Source: Shewanella sp. OMA3-2
Lineage (GTDB): Bacteria; Pseudomonadota; Gammaproteobacteria; Enterobacterales; Shewanellaceae
NCBI RefSeq assembly: GCF_021513195.1
Contig: NZ_CP090974.1
Span: forward strand, 508,001-572,000
Reading direction: 5' to 3'
Length of the DNA: 64,000 nucleotides
Shown piece by piece: positions 26,671-35,093 of this stretch; the first letter of the stretch is position 1; each line of letters opens with the position of its first letter. The translations under genes and the position numbers were made by a program. Below the pieces are notes generated by a model. It made no database searches. It was not told the DNA's origin and saw only the letters and a list, made by a program, of their open reading frames with translations.

Positions 26671-28458
26671 ATGTCTCTTGAAAAATACCATATTGTCAGA
26701 CTTCTTCAGCAACAAAGCCAAGCTTTAGGCGATAATGTTGCCCTTGAAGGTTTTGAAATGGCGGCTCCTTGGAATACGGTTTCTTGGCAACACTTTGATA
26801 CTATTACCAGTAAAATAGCACAGTTGTTGATCGACTTTGGCTTGCATGTACAAGATAAAGTGGTCATTTTGGCACAAAATAGTCCACAGTGGAGCTGTGC
26901 TGATATCGGCTCGCTGAAAGCCCGTAATGTTGTGGTGCCGGTTTACCCAACCAGTACTATGGAACAAGCGGTTTTTATTGTCAGTGATGCCCGCGCAAAA
27001 GTCATTTTTGCCGATGATGAAAGCCAATATGCTACCGCCTGTAAAATTCAAGCTCAATGCCCAAGTGTTGAGCATATTGTGGTGTTCGGCAGTGCGGTGA
27101 CATTGGTCTCAGATGAGCATTTTCATTTAGATACCCTGTTAAGTTCGGTCCCCTCATCCACTAGCGAAGCAGAACTCACACAGCGTTTGTCGCAAACCTC
27201 TTTAGATGACTTGCTAACCCTCATTTATACTTCTGGTACAACAGGTGATCCTAAAGGCGTGATGTTGGATTATCGTAATATTGCATCAATGGTTGAGCAG
27301 CATGATACCGAGATAGCTTTTAAAGAAGGTGATGTGTCATTAGCATTCTTACCGTTAAGTCATGTGTTTGAGCGTGGCTGGAGTTTTTACGTGTTATGTC
27401 GTGGTGGCCGAAATGTGTATTTAAATGATACCCATAGAATTAAACAAGCTATTGCAGCAGTAAGACCACATACTTTATGTGTTGTGCCGCGTTTTCTTGA
27501 AAAAGTGTACAGCGCAGTACATGACAAGGTAAATACTGCGCCCGCTTTACGCCAAAAATTATTTCATTGGGCAATAGGCGTAGGCGCTCGACAATTTGAA
27601 GTCAGTCAAGGTCGCCAACCTGCAAACTTGATGTTATCTGCGCAGTGGAAATTGGCGAATAAACTTGTGTTTAGCAAGTTGCAAAATCTATTAGGCGGGC
27701 GGTTGAAGTTTATGCCTGTCGGCGGCGCAGCCCTTGATGTTAATGTGACGGCTTTTTTTCACAGTATTGGTGTGCCTATTTTATGTGGTTACGGCATGAC
27801 AGAAACTTGTGCCACAGTAACCTGCAATACATTAAGCAATCGTGTTACTGGCTCAAACGGCAAACCTTTACATGCAATGGAAATTAAAATCGGTCACAAC
27901 AGCGAAATTCTGGTGCGCGGTGATACCGTCATGCGGGGATACTTTAACCGACCTGAAGATACCGCTGAGGCTTTTGAAGCGGGTTGGTTAAAAACCGGTG
28001 ATGCAGGCGTAATAGATGCCAATGGCAACCTGTATATCACTGATCGCATTAAAGAGTTGATGAAGACCTCTAATGGTAAATATATTGCCCCACAACGTGT
28101 TGAAGGCAAAGTCAGTTGCTGCCCGTTTGTAGAGCAAGTGGCGATCATTGCCGATGCTAGAAACTATGTGTCGGCCTTAATTGTACCAGCATTTGAAACA
28201 TTAGAAATTTGGGCGAAAGAGAAAGGTATTAATGTTGAAAGCCCTGTGGATTTATTGCGCCACAGTCAAGTAGTCGATCATTTTGAGCAACGCTTAAAAG
28301 AGCTACAACATGAGCTTGCCAGCTTTGAGAAAATCAAAAAGTTTACTTTGCTTCCGGAAGCTTTTTCAATGGAGTCAGGGTTAATTACCCCGACTATGAA
28401 GCTGAAGCGTAAGAATATTTATAACAAATATGCTAACGAAATTAACGCTATGTATTAA
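26671..28458 (+). CDS. Long-chain acyl-CoA ligase (AMP-forming), FAA1-type
   Basis: A 595-residue adenylate-forming enzyme that activates fatty acids to acyl-CoA. The P-loop is TLIYTSGTTGDPKGVMLDYR (near residue 188), followed by LPLSHVFERGWSFYVL, the adenine-binding GYGMTETCATVTCN and the hinge TGDAGVIDANGNLYITDRIKE with the catalytic-lysine region near the C terminus. The long FAA1-type arrangement differs from the FadD subfamily. The start at 26671 has AAAGGTAGTAATAAA. It is monocistronic, and its position after the ABC cluster seems incidental. The chain-length preference cannot be read from sequence. Confidence 0.94.
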   Translation: MSLEKYHIVRLLQQQSQALGDNVALEGFEMAAPWNTVSWQHFDTITSKIAQLLIDFGLHVQDKVVILAQNSPQWSCADIGSLKARNVVVPVYPTSTMEQAVFIVSDARAKVIFADDESQYATACKIQAQCPSVEHIVVFGSAVTLVSDEHFHLDTLLSSVPSSTSEAELTQRLSQTSLDDLLTLIYTSGTTGDPKGVMLDYRNIASMVEQHDTEIAFKEGDVSLAFLPLSHVFERGWSFYVLCRGGRNVYLNDTHRIKQAIAAVRPHTLCVVPRFLEKVYSAVHDKVNTAPALRQKLFHWAIGVGARQFEVSQGRQPANLMLSAQWKLANKLVFSKLQNLLGGRLKFMPVGGAALDVNVTAFFHSIGVPILCGYGMTETCATVTCNTLSNRVTGSNGKPLHAMEIKIGHNSEILVRGDTVMRGYFNRPEDTAEAFEAGWLKTGDAGVIDANGNLYITDRIKELMKTSNGKYIAPQRVEGKVSCCPFVEQVAIIADARNYVSALIVPAFETLEIWAKEKGINVESPVDLLRHSQVVDHFEQRLKELQHELASFEKIKKFTLLPEAFSMESGLITPTMKLKRKNIYNKYANEINAMY

Positions 28459-28498
28459 TGCCTCTATTAATTGAGTCATTAATTGTTAGATATTGATT

Positions 28499-28520
28499 AA
28501 AGGACGCTTAGGCGTCCTTT
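28499..28520 (+). terminator. Short intrinsic hairpin after the acyl-CoA ligase gene
   Basis: Stem AAAGGACGC / GCGTCCTTT around TTAG; T-run only three bases. Confidence 0.6.
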
Positions 28521-28627
28521 ATGCTTCTTGAGCGTTGATTTTAAAAGCTAATACTTAGTGATAATTGTCAGTATTTCTATGGAGGGTACAATACTTTATT
28601 TCAAACTCAGGATACGTAGAGGGAACT

Positions 28628-29572
28628 ATGGGGATAATCACGGTAAATGGACAACCGACTTTTCAATCAAGCACTCAAGCTTTTTATCATAATCAATTGA
28701 AACAAAAAGTATTAGCCAATATTGATACCGAAACGCTTTTTAAAAAAATCGACGCTATATGGGGGCTTTCTGGAGCAGGGATTGTTTATATTGATAGTCA
28801 ATATAATATTGTTGAGTTGAGGAAGTTTGAACCTGTTTGTCAGCTTAATCCCATTAAAATAGTATTAAGGGAGCCGCCACAGTTAATGAGTCAAATAGAG
28901 TTTGCTGCTCATTTGCGAGGAAGCCAAGGCAAAGTTCGTGAATCTAAATTAGTCGGTGAGGTCACTGGTGCAGTTTTAAGTTGTAGTGCAGCACTGATTG
29001 GTTGGTTTGTGGTCGTAGGGAGTTCAGTTGCAATTCCATTAACCGGCGGCACAAGTACAGCGATAACATATTTAGCTTTGGGAGCGACTGCAGCAAGTTC
29101 ACTTCAATGTGCTAACGGTGGTTATAGAGTGTTGAATGAAGTTTATGCACCTGAGCAAAATGATTATCTTGATGATCAAGTATGGTATCAAGCATCTACA
29201 ACAGCAATTGATTTGGTCTCTTTAGCTGGTGCGGGTGCATCAGCGGCAGTCACGTTAAAAAGTATTAAGTTAATGCAGGCGCAAACGGGAAAGACGACAT
29301 ATGATTTGTTAAAAGGGCTATCACGACCTGAGCAAAGGAGATTAAGTGCAGAGTTATTAAGATTGAATATTCCTGGAGTATCTAAGAAAGCGTTTAAAAA
29401 CATGGTTAAAAAAGGCGTTATTAAACAATACTCAGGAAGACAAATCACTGCATCTTTTAGGCTACAAATAACCGATGCTGTAGGTGCAGCGGTAAGTTTT
29501 TCTGGTAGTGTATTTTCTGACACTGTGAGGAATTTGGCTATTGGTATTTATCAAGAGATGGTTGTTGAATGA
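28628..29572 (+). CDS. Glycine/alanine-rich membrane-inserting protein, possible pore-forming effector
   Basis: A 314-residue protein without a signal peptide. The middle holds hydrophobic glycine/alanine-rich segments (about residues 115-190, for example LIGWFVVVGSSVAIPLTGG) and a further one near 205-225. The C-terminal part has LLKGLSRPEQRRLSAELLRL and LQITDAVGAAVSFSGSVFS. It recalls a family of uncharacterised proteins, some mislabelled NAD synthetase, often seen near secretion genes in gammaproteobacteria; this recollection is not a search result. The ATG at 28628 has GAGGGAAC. The downstream membrane gene overlaps by 4 bp, as toxin/immunity pairs often do. No VgrG or PAAR gene is present. 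Confidence 0.6.
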   Translation: MGIITVNGQPTFQSSTQAFYHNQLKQKVLANIDTETLFKKIDAIWGLSGAGIVYIDSQYNIVELRKFEPVCQLNPIKIVLREPPQLMSQIEFAAHLRGSQGKVRESKLVGEVTGAVLSCSAALIGWFVVVGSSVAIPLTGGTSTAITYLALGATAASSLQCANGGYRVLNEVYAPEQNDYLDDQVWYQASTTAIDLVSLAGAGASAAVTLKSIKLMQAQTGKTTYDLLKGLSRPEQRRLSAELLRLNIPGVSKKAFKNMVKKGVIKQYSGRQITASFRLQITDAVGAAVSFSGSVFSDTVRNLAIGIYQEMVVE

Positions 29573-30063
29573 TGGAATATAAGCAGAACACAAACAATTC
29601 CGAGGTTGGGTTAATACCACCAATACGGTCGATAGTGTTGTTTTTAATCGCTTCACTGTTAATGACCGTATCAATAGGCATGATAACCTCGTTAATCATG
29701 TCGTTCTATTTTTCCTCAACCCCAGAAGTCACGTTAGTAGCACTTGCTGTCGTTGTTTTATTTTTTTGCTGGGTTAATTTTCAGGTTGTGCTGGGTTCAT
29801 TTTTCGCGGTTAAATTATTGAAATTCCTTATTTACGCTTTGTTAGTGCTGTTAATTCCATTGATTGTAATAGATGGTTTTTCAGTAGGAGTGTTTATGTT
29901 TAAGTTGGTTGCCGCTTCTGCTGCGGTATTATCGATATTTATTCTGAACAGTAAGCAATATCATATTTTTGTGCAGCATCGATTAAATAGCGTTGAAGAT
30001 TATAAATTAGTCCAAGCGGAAGTTGCGGCTGAAGAGCTGGCTAAACGTAACAGAGATAGCTAA
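29569..30063 (+). CDS. Four-helix membrane protein, possible partner of the upstream protein
   Basis: A 164-residue protein with four predicted transmembrane helices (about residues 20-45, 50-75, 83-105 and 108-130) and a charged C-terminal helix (VEDYKLVQAEVAAEELAKR). Family not recognised. Its start overlaps the stop of the preceding gene in an ATGA arrangement, so it is co-translated with it. The layout fits an immunity protein protecting against a membrane-acting toxin, but this is inference from position and topology only. Confidence 0.65.
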   Translation: MMEYKQNTNNSEVGLIPPIRSIVLFLIASLLMTVSIGMITSLIMSFYFSSTPEVTLVALAVVVLFFCWVNFQVVLGSFFAVKLLKFLIYALLVLLIPLIVIDGFSVGVFMFKLVAASAAVLSIFILNSKQYHIFVQHRLNSVEDYKLVQAEVAAEELAKRNRDS

Positions 30064-30175
30064 TGGATAAATTGGCTAAGTTCAAACCAGTGTAACTACA
30101 AATATGCAGCATCACAGAACTGTCATCAGTTTTTATTATGCTAGAAGCTAGTACTAGCTTACTGACGACATTGAT

Positions 30176-30964
30176 TTGAAAAAACTTAAGCGCTATCAAT
30201 ATGAACGTTATGCTGTGTTATGCAAGGTGACCTATAGACCTGACTTTTCGCCAGAAAAGCTCGGTTTTTCAGCAGAAAATTACCAACAAATTACGAATCG
30301 TTGGGGCAATGTTTGCGCACGTATTCTGTGGCGTGAAGATCAAACGGAAGTGCTGGTGGTATTTCGCGGCTCGCAAACGGTGAATGAGTGGTGGATTAAC
30401 ACCTGGTGTTGGCCGGTAACCAAAGTTTTTGCTGATACTGAATATCGAGTGCATGCAGGATATGAATATTTACTTGAGCAAGCCGCTAACCCAAAAGCCC
30501 CTGAGTATCTGGCTGATATCAGCCTTTATCAACAATTGTATAGTATTCTGACTCCTTTGATTCAATCCGGTAAACGTATTAGTTTAACTGGACATTCATC
30601 TGGCGGTGCTATGGCTATTCTAGCCGCGGATAGATTAGAGCGAGCCTTTCCCAAAGCCATAAAGCGGGTGGTGACATTTGGTCAACCTGCACCGGGCTTT
30701 AAAAGTTTTCAGCAGCAATATTTACTGCATAGACGGACTTATCGTATTTGTTGCGGTGTTGATATGGTGACCTTTTTACCGCCTTTACCGGGTATTTATT
30801 ATCATGTGGGTAAAATGTTGTGGCTTCATAATGAAAGAATTTATGACAATATTCATCCGGTAAATCGATTTTTATTAAGTATGATCAGCTGGTGGCTATC
30901 ACCGTTTGCATATCATTACATGCATAAGTATATTCGGGACAAAGACTTTTTTGATGATGTTTGA
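30176..30964 (+). CDS. Lipase-3-family hydrolase
   Basis: A 262-residue protein with the class 3 lipase fold: VLVVFRGSQTVNEWW (oxyanion strand), the nucleophile elbow ISLTGHSSGGAMAIL with Ser near residue 141, and VVTFGQPAPGFKSF. The likely catalytic Asp is in GVDMVTFLPP and a His near the C terminus. No signal peptide is visible. The start is uncertain: a TTG at 30176 fits length, but has no clear ribosome site. It follows the effector-like pair by 112 bp and could be a phospholipase of the same group, or an unrelated cytoplasmic enzyme. Confidence 0.8.
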   Translation: MKKLKRYQYERYAVLCKVTYRPDFSPEKLGFSAENYQQITNRWGNVCARILWREDQTEVLVVFRGSQTVNEWWINTWCWPVTKVFADTEYRVHAGYEYLLEQAANPKAPEYLADISLYQQLYSILTPLIQSGKRISLTGHSSGGAMAILAADRLERAFPKAIKRVVTFGQPAPGFKSFQQQYLLHRRTYRICCGVDMVTFLPPLPGIYYHVGKMLWLHNERIYDNIHPVNRFLLSMISWWLSPFAYHYMHKYIRDKDFFDDV

Positions 30965-31049
30965 TGACTTGATTAGAATATTGTGACTGCTAGATTGAGT
31001 TTGGTGGTAACGATATTGAATCTACCAATAATAAAAATAAGGAATTACC

Positions 31050-31451
31050 GTGTCAGTTACTCAGTTTTCAATGGACTTAACACCGCGTTTTTGTGAAACC
31101 GACGCTCTAGGGCATATTAATAATACCGTGCTTCCGGTGTGGTTTGAGGCAGCGAGGGAGCCTATTTTTGAAATAGTGAACCCAGGGCAAGATTTATCAA
31201 AGTGGAACATGATTATTGCTGGATTTACCATAGCGTTTAATGCGCCGACATTTTACGGTAAAACCGTCACGGTAAAAACCCACATTAGTCGTATTGGTAA
31301 TAGTAGCTTTGAAATCGCTCAAAGTTGTTGGCAAGAGGGCAAGCAAACGGCAGAAGCGAAGACCACTATGGTGCACTACGATTATAAAACCGAGAAAAGC
31401 CAGCCCTTGTCTGAGGCGGTAAAAGTTCAATTAGCCGATCTAACTGGGTAA
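31050..31451 (+). CDS. Acyl-CoA thioesterase, 4-hydroxybenzoyl-CoA thioesterase family
   Basis: A 133-residue hotdog-fold protein. The N-terminal RFCETDALGHINNTVLPVWF carries the catalytic Asp of the YbgC/4HBT type (D in ETDALGHINN). The GTG start at 31050 has AATAAGGAATTACC upstream. It probably hydrolyses acyl-CoAs in the cytoplasm. A second family member lies nearby at 31748 on the opposite strand. Confidence 0.88.
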   Translation: MSVTQFSMDLTPRFCETDALGHINNTVLPVWFEAAREPIFEIVNPGQDLSKWNMIIAGFTIAFNAPTFYGKTVTVKTHISRIGNSSFEIAQSCWQEGKQTAEAKTTMVHYDYKTEKSQPLSEAVKVQLADLTG

Positions 31452-31486
31452 CTTCTTGCGATAGCAAGTCGGATGATAGCGACTCA

Positions 31487-31735
31487 TTAACGCAGAAATT
31501 TTTGAACGTAACTGCAACTGGCTTCTGTGGTCAGTTGCTGTTCATTCGCCCAGCTTAATCCTGCTCGAACTAATTTTTCAGCTACGCCTTTACCGCGCAT
31601 TGATGGTGGCACAAAAGTATGGTGAAAGTTGATGGTTTTATTGGCTAGACGATACTCTAACATGGCTTGATCTGGTGCTGAGCCCACGATAAAACGAAGC
31701 TGCTCTGGCTGATGAACTACAGTAATATCATTCAT
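31487..31735 (-). CDS. Small GNAT-fold N-acetyltransferase (GTNAT/YjdJ type)
   Basis: An 82-residue protein with the compact acetyltransferase core: LEYRLANKTINFHHTFVPPSMRGKGVAEKLV, whose RGKGVA is the acetyl-CoA pyrophosphate loop, and SYVQKFL at the C terminus. Such single-domain YjdJ-like proteins have no confirmed substrate. It lies 12 bp downstream of the thioesterase gene on the same strand, so they form an operon. An AAGGAAAAAGT ribosome site precedes the ATG. Confidence 0.85.
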   Translation of the reverse strand: MNDITVVHQPEQLRFIVGSAPDQAMLEYRLANKTINFHHTFVPPSMRGKGVAEKLVRAGLSWANEQQLTTEASCSYVQKFLR

Positions 31736-31747
31736 ACTTTTTCCTTA

Positions 31748-32173
31748 TTATTTGGCATAAAGCGTTAGTGCATCAAGTAAGGGCGCTGTTAGATCGGCTT
31801 TTTTACCTGTTCTAAAGTTGAACATGACTACTTTTGCCCAGCCTTGAGTGGTAATCGCTTGTTGTGCTTCACTAAATGCAGTGTAGTGCATGGTAAAACG
31901 GTCCGCTTGAATATCACTAATGGTCACGCCAACAATTAAAGTATCAGGAAAGGTCACTGGACGTTTATAGCGTGCGTTCGTTTCACTTAACACTGGGCCG
32001 ATGCCCGTTTTATGTAAGTCTTCTAGTAAGTTTATTTGATTAAAAAAATCTAATCTGGCGGTTTCGAAATACCTAAAATAAACGGCATTATTAACATGCT
32101 GTAGAGCATCCATTTCGCCCCATGCGACCGGAATTCTGGTGTGAATAGGGTGCTCAGCGATAAAGTCTTCCAT
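31748..32173 (-). CDS. Acyl-CoA thioesterase, hotdog fold
   Basis: A 141-residue 4HBT-type thioesterase with RIPVAWGEMDALQHVNNAVYFRYFE; the acid in the WGEMD segment is the expected catalytic residue. It resembles the paralogue at 31050 only in general fold and signature. The ATG at 32173 has AAGGACAAACC. A perfect 14-bp palindrome upstream at 32211 may be a fatty-acid-responsive operator. Confidence 0.88.
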   Translation of the reverse strand: MEDFIAEHPIHTRIPVAWGEMDALQHVNNAVYFRYFETARLDFFNQINLLEDLHKTGIGPVLSETNARYKRPVTFPDTLIVGVTISDIQADRFTMHYTAFSEAQQAITTQGWAKVVMFNFRTGKKADLTAPLLDALTLYAK

Positions 32174-32210
32174 GGTTTGTCCTTATTATTGGCAGTCGGT
32201 ATCAATTTTT

Positions 32211-32224
32211 TAAACGATCGTTTA
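32211..32224. promoter_or_regulatory. Perfect palindrome upstream of the thioesterase-GNAT operon
   Basis: TAAACGATCGTTTA, 38 bp before the thioesterase start. AAAC...GTTT symmetry is of the type bound by TetR-family fatty-acid regulators such as PsrA. The assignment to PsrA is inference from the target gene. Confidence 0.45.
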
Positions 32225-32360
32225 TATATACCACCAATCTAGCAATCATTGATACTGACAACAAGTGTAAAAACACGTTATGTTATTGTTTTGCCATAAA
32301 CTTAAATGGCTTTATTTATATGTATGTATTCTGACGCGATAGTCAAAGTGAGTGAGATAA

Positions 32361-33425
32361 ATGTTTGCACGAATAAAGTCGTTTAAATTACCTAAAGCAA
32401 CCTCAATACCTAAATTAATATTCCAGCAGTGTATTAGCCAGCTTATTGTATTACGAGATCAATTATCTATTGCGCAAAAACTCTATTTAGTGGCAGTTAT
32501 GTTGCTGATTTTTAAGCAACCATTGGCATTAGTTGCCCTGATTAGTTTAATCGCTATATTGTTAGAGTTTTGGCCTATTTTTGAGAAAGTGTGGCACAGC
32601 TTAGCAGGCAAAGCAGTACTGTTATTGTTTTATGCTCTTATTGCTAATTTTGCTTTGGCTAATGCTAGTGCGGTAGTCAATGACGTTGTTGGCGTGCCAG
32701 CACAACACTTTAATTACACACATAATTTTGCCATTTTGCTATATATTCCAGCGTGGTTTATTACGATTAGCGGAATTGTATTATTTTTAGTGCAAATCAT
32801 GTCACCAGCTTACTTCATACTACTATGGATGTTGAGACCACTTGGCATTAAGCTTCCTCTGTTTTTTAAGCATAGTACTTTTCGGCGCAGTACCTTTCTA
32901 ATCAGAGTGATATTATCTTGTATTGTGCTTTACCATTTATGGATGTTGTTAGGAGTAGACCTTGAAGACAGTATCGAAGATCCTGATAGTCATGTGTCTC
33001 AGGTGTTAAATCAGCAAGATATTAATGTGGAAGCGGATATACTGAGTCAGCTTCAACCACCTCTAACCAAAGACATTGAAAACCGCAGTGCGATAGATGA
33101 TATAAAGCTATTTGATAAAGAGTCTGAGGGCTTCAATATTAATGTTAATATACTTCAGGATATTGATTTTAATAAAGTTCATCATAATTATTATATTGGG
33201 GTGCGCAAGGCAGTGGCATTTTTTGCGTATACCTTTGAAGCAGATGGTTTCTCGCGTTGTGAAAAGTCGGTTGACTCACATATTGTAGAGTTAAATGACT
33301 ATGAAATATTGGCTATTACGGAGAATAGTAATGCGCTTTATGACTATGATTTTGTGGTTAAGCCTTGTGTGTCTGCTACGTTTGGCCGAATGTTACCCAG
33401 ACCTGCCAACGTGACTGAACAATAA
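32361..33425 (+). CDS. Polytopic membrane protein of unknown function
   Basis: A 354-residue protein I do not recognise. The N-terminal half contains about five transmembrane helices (near residues 40-70, 83-105, 125-150, 152-170 and 183-205). The C-terminal half (about 215-354) is a hydrophilic, acidic domain with cysteines in RCEKSV and KPCVSA, likely exposed to the periplasm. No enzyme motif is visible. It is flanked by a gap with the palindrome at 32211 upstream and a bidirectional terminator downstream, so it is monocistronic. Confidence 0.75.
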   Translation: MFARIKSFKLPKATSIPKLIFQQCISQLIVLRDQLSIAQKLYLVAVMLLIFKQPLALVALISLIAILLEFWPIFEKVWHSLAGKAVLLLFYALIANFALANASAVVNDVVGVPAQHFNYTHNFAILLYIPAWFITISGIVLFLVQIMSPAYFILLWMLRPLGIKLPLFFKHSTFRRSTFLIRVILSCIVLYHLWMLLGVDLEDSIEDPDSHVSQVLNQQDINVEADILSQLQPPLTKDIENRSAIDDIKLFDKESEGFNINVNILQDIDFNKVHHNYYIGVRKAVAFFAYTFEADGFSRCEKSVDSHIVELNDYEILAITENSNALYDYDFVVKPCVSATFGRMLPRPANVTEQ

Positions 33426-33432
33426 TGATTAT

Positions 33433-33462
33433 CCCGCACATTCTTATGTGCGGGGGATTTTT
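33433..33462 (+). terminator. Terminator between the membrane protein gene and mtnC
   Basis: Stem CCCGCACA / TGTGCGGG followed by a T-rich run. It serves two convergent genes. Confidence 0.8.
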
Positions 33463-33464
33463 GC

Positions 33465-34142
33465 TTATACTGATAGCTCATCAAATGTGGTAATGGTTTT
33501 GAACTTAGTGGCTTGGGTGCTGGGCCCTCTCACCATTTGACAAGTCATTAAACCCGCAGCCTCAGCTGCTTTTAACTCTTCAACTTTGTCGGAAATAAAC
33601 AGTAATTGTTTGGGCTTTAGGCTGATGGTATTACAAATGTTGCTATACGCTTGTTTGTCTAATTTATTGCCGGTACGAGTATCAAAGTGGCCGCTAAATT
33701 TAGCGGTTAGGTCACCTGAATCTGTATGGCTAAACAGTAATTTTTGCGCGTCAACAGACCCAGATGAAAAACTATAAATACGCAGATTAGCATTAAGAAT
33801 TCGATCAATATTGTCGATGAAATCTGGGTAAATATGGCCTTTAAATTCTGAGCGATTATAACCCTGCTTCCAAATCAATCCCTGTAAGGTTTTTAAGGGG
33901 GTGAATTTACGGTCTTCATCAATCCATTGGCATAAAATTTCATTTACACGGGCAATATCAGCTTCTGGCTCAAGGGCTATATCTTTAACATCACTAATAC
34001 AATAATCAACTAATGCATTGCTTTGATTTTGCTCTAGGAAGTCAGCCATTGCTTTTTTGGAGTAAGGAAATAATACATCCTGAATAAAGTTTAGATCGGT
34101 AGTGGTACCAGCGGTATCAACGATGATGGCTCTAATACTCAT
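33465..34142 (-). CDS. mtnC: Enolase-phosphatase E1, methionine salvage
   Basis: Bifunctional enolase/phosphatase acting on 2,3-diketo-5-methylthiopentyl-1-phosphate in the methionine salvage pathway. It is a HAD-superfamily protein: [20 protein letters not shown] carries the nucleophile Asp, [16 protein letters not shown] the second motif and [18 protein letters not shown] the third. Length 225 residues is normal. I chose the ATG at 34142 (spaced after TTGGAGT) over the upstream one at 34160. No other salvage gene lies next to it in this window. Confidence 0.92.
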   Translation of the reverse strand: MSIRAIIVDTAGTTTDLNFIQDVLFPYSKKAMADFLEQNQSNALVDYCISDVKDIALEPEADIARVNEILCQWIDEDRKFTPLKTLQGLIWKQGYNRSEFKGHIYPDFIDNIDRILNANLRIYSFSSGSVDAQKLLFSHTDSGDLTAKFSGHFDTRTGNKLDKQAYSNICNTISLKPKQLLFISDKVEELKAAEAAGLMTCQMVRGPSTQATKFKTITTFDELSV

Positions 34143-34573
34143 AATGTTTTTTGACTCCAAATAAACAAATTAACTTGACTATGATCCTATGCTTTATTGC
34201 TGCTAATGGCTAGTTTAATTGCATTCCCTAAGCTGAGGATTTGTTGTAAGTAAATCATCAATCACAACAAATGTTTGAAAGTTGTACGTTTAGCCTAAAA
34301 AGATAAGTTAGGATTAATTAGGTGATTCATTTTAAGGCAGAATTTGACTCAAGTTATACGAGTTTATTCTAAAAGACGTGCTATGTTGCACTGGCTTAAA
34401 GCGTATGTTTAATGAGGGAAGTTGCTACGGTAAAGTCTTCGCAGAAAAACGCATTAGTCATCAGGGGTAATGAAGTATCATTCGATAAGGCATCTTAGTT
34501 GCGTGATTTATTAATCAGGTATGATATTTTATCGAATAAGATTGTTATTTGTCATTCATTTAGGGCTGTTAGT
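34143..34573. other. Intergenic region between mtnC and the deaminase gene
   Basis: A 431-bp AT-rich divergent gap. ATTTGTTGT (34239-34247) and ACAACAAAT (34264-34272) form 9-bp inverted arms separated by 16 bp, possibly an operator. No RNA or small gene is apparent. Confidence 0.4.
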
Positions 34574-35023
34574 ATGATTTCAAAGTGGGCAAAACGTTTT
34601 TTTCAAATGGCCGAGTTAGTAGGGTCTTGGAGCAAAGACCCGTCGACTCAAGTGGGCGCGGTGATCACCAAACATAATCGCATAGTGTCTGTTGGCTTTA
34701 ATGGTTATCCGCATGGAATTTCAGACAGTGCTGAAACCGACGACCGGGACATGAAGCTGCTTAAAACATTGCATGCCGAAGAGAATGCGATTTTGTTTGC
34801 CAAGCGAGATTTAGATGGTTGTGATATTTGGGTAACACATTTTCCTTGTCCTAATTGTGCAGCAAAAATCATTCAAACGGGTATTACTGGAGTGTACTGT
34901 CCTGAGCAGAGCGAAGATTTTCTTTCTCGTTGGGGAGAGAAAATTAAAATCAGCCAAGATATGTTTTTACAAGCAGGCGTAACAGTGAACTGGTTGCCAC
35001 TTGATGAGTTAGTCGACAAGTAA
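34574..35023 (+). CDS. Deoxycytidylate-type deaminase
   Basis: A 149-residue zinc deaminase of the dCMP/cytidine family, converting dCMP to dUMP for thymidylate synthesis. Zinc ligands are in LHAEENAIL (His and catalytic Glu, near residue 70) and FPCPNCAAKI (two Cys). The N terminus MISKWAKRFFQMAELVGSWS starts at the ATG at 34574; upstream in-frame starts would add an unrelated extension, so I rejected them. The gene is monocistronic with a strong terminator. Confidence 0.9.
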   Translation: MISKWAKRFFQMAELVGSWSKDPSTQVGAVITKHNRIVSVGFNGYPHGISDSAETDDRDMKLLKTLHAEENAILFAKRDLDGCDIWVTHFPCPNCAAKIIQTGITGVYCPEQSEDFLSRWGEKIKISQDMFLQAGVTVNWLPLDELVDK

Positions 35024-35040
35024 ATTGAGTGAGCTTAAAT

Positions 35041-35067
35041 AAAATCGCCCTGATGGGCGATTTTATT
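35041..35067. terminator. Bidirectional terminator
   Basis: Stem AAAATCGCCC / GGGCGATTTT around TGAT, between the deaminase gene and the convergent hutI. Confidence 0.9.
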
Positions 35068-35093
35068 GTCTATGTTTGTTGAGATTGCTTTAT

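Noticed and set aside
34499-34573. N-terminal extension of the dCMP deaminase from a TTG-type start
   Set aside because: The extension is not part of the family and the ATG at 34574 begins the conserved helix.
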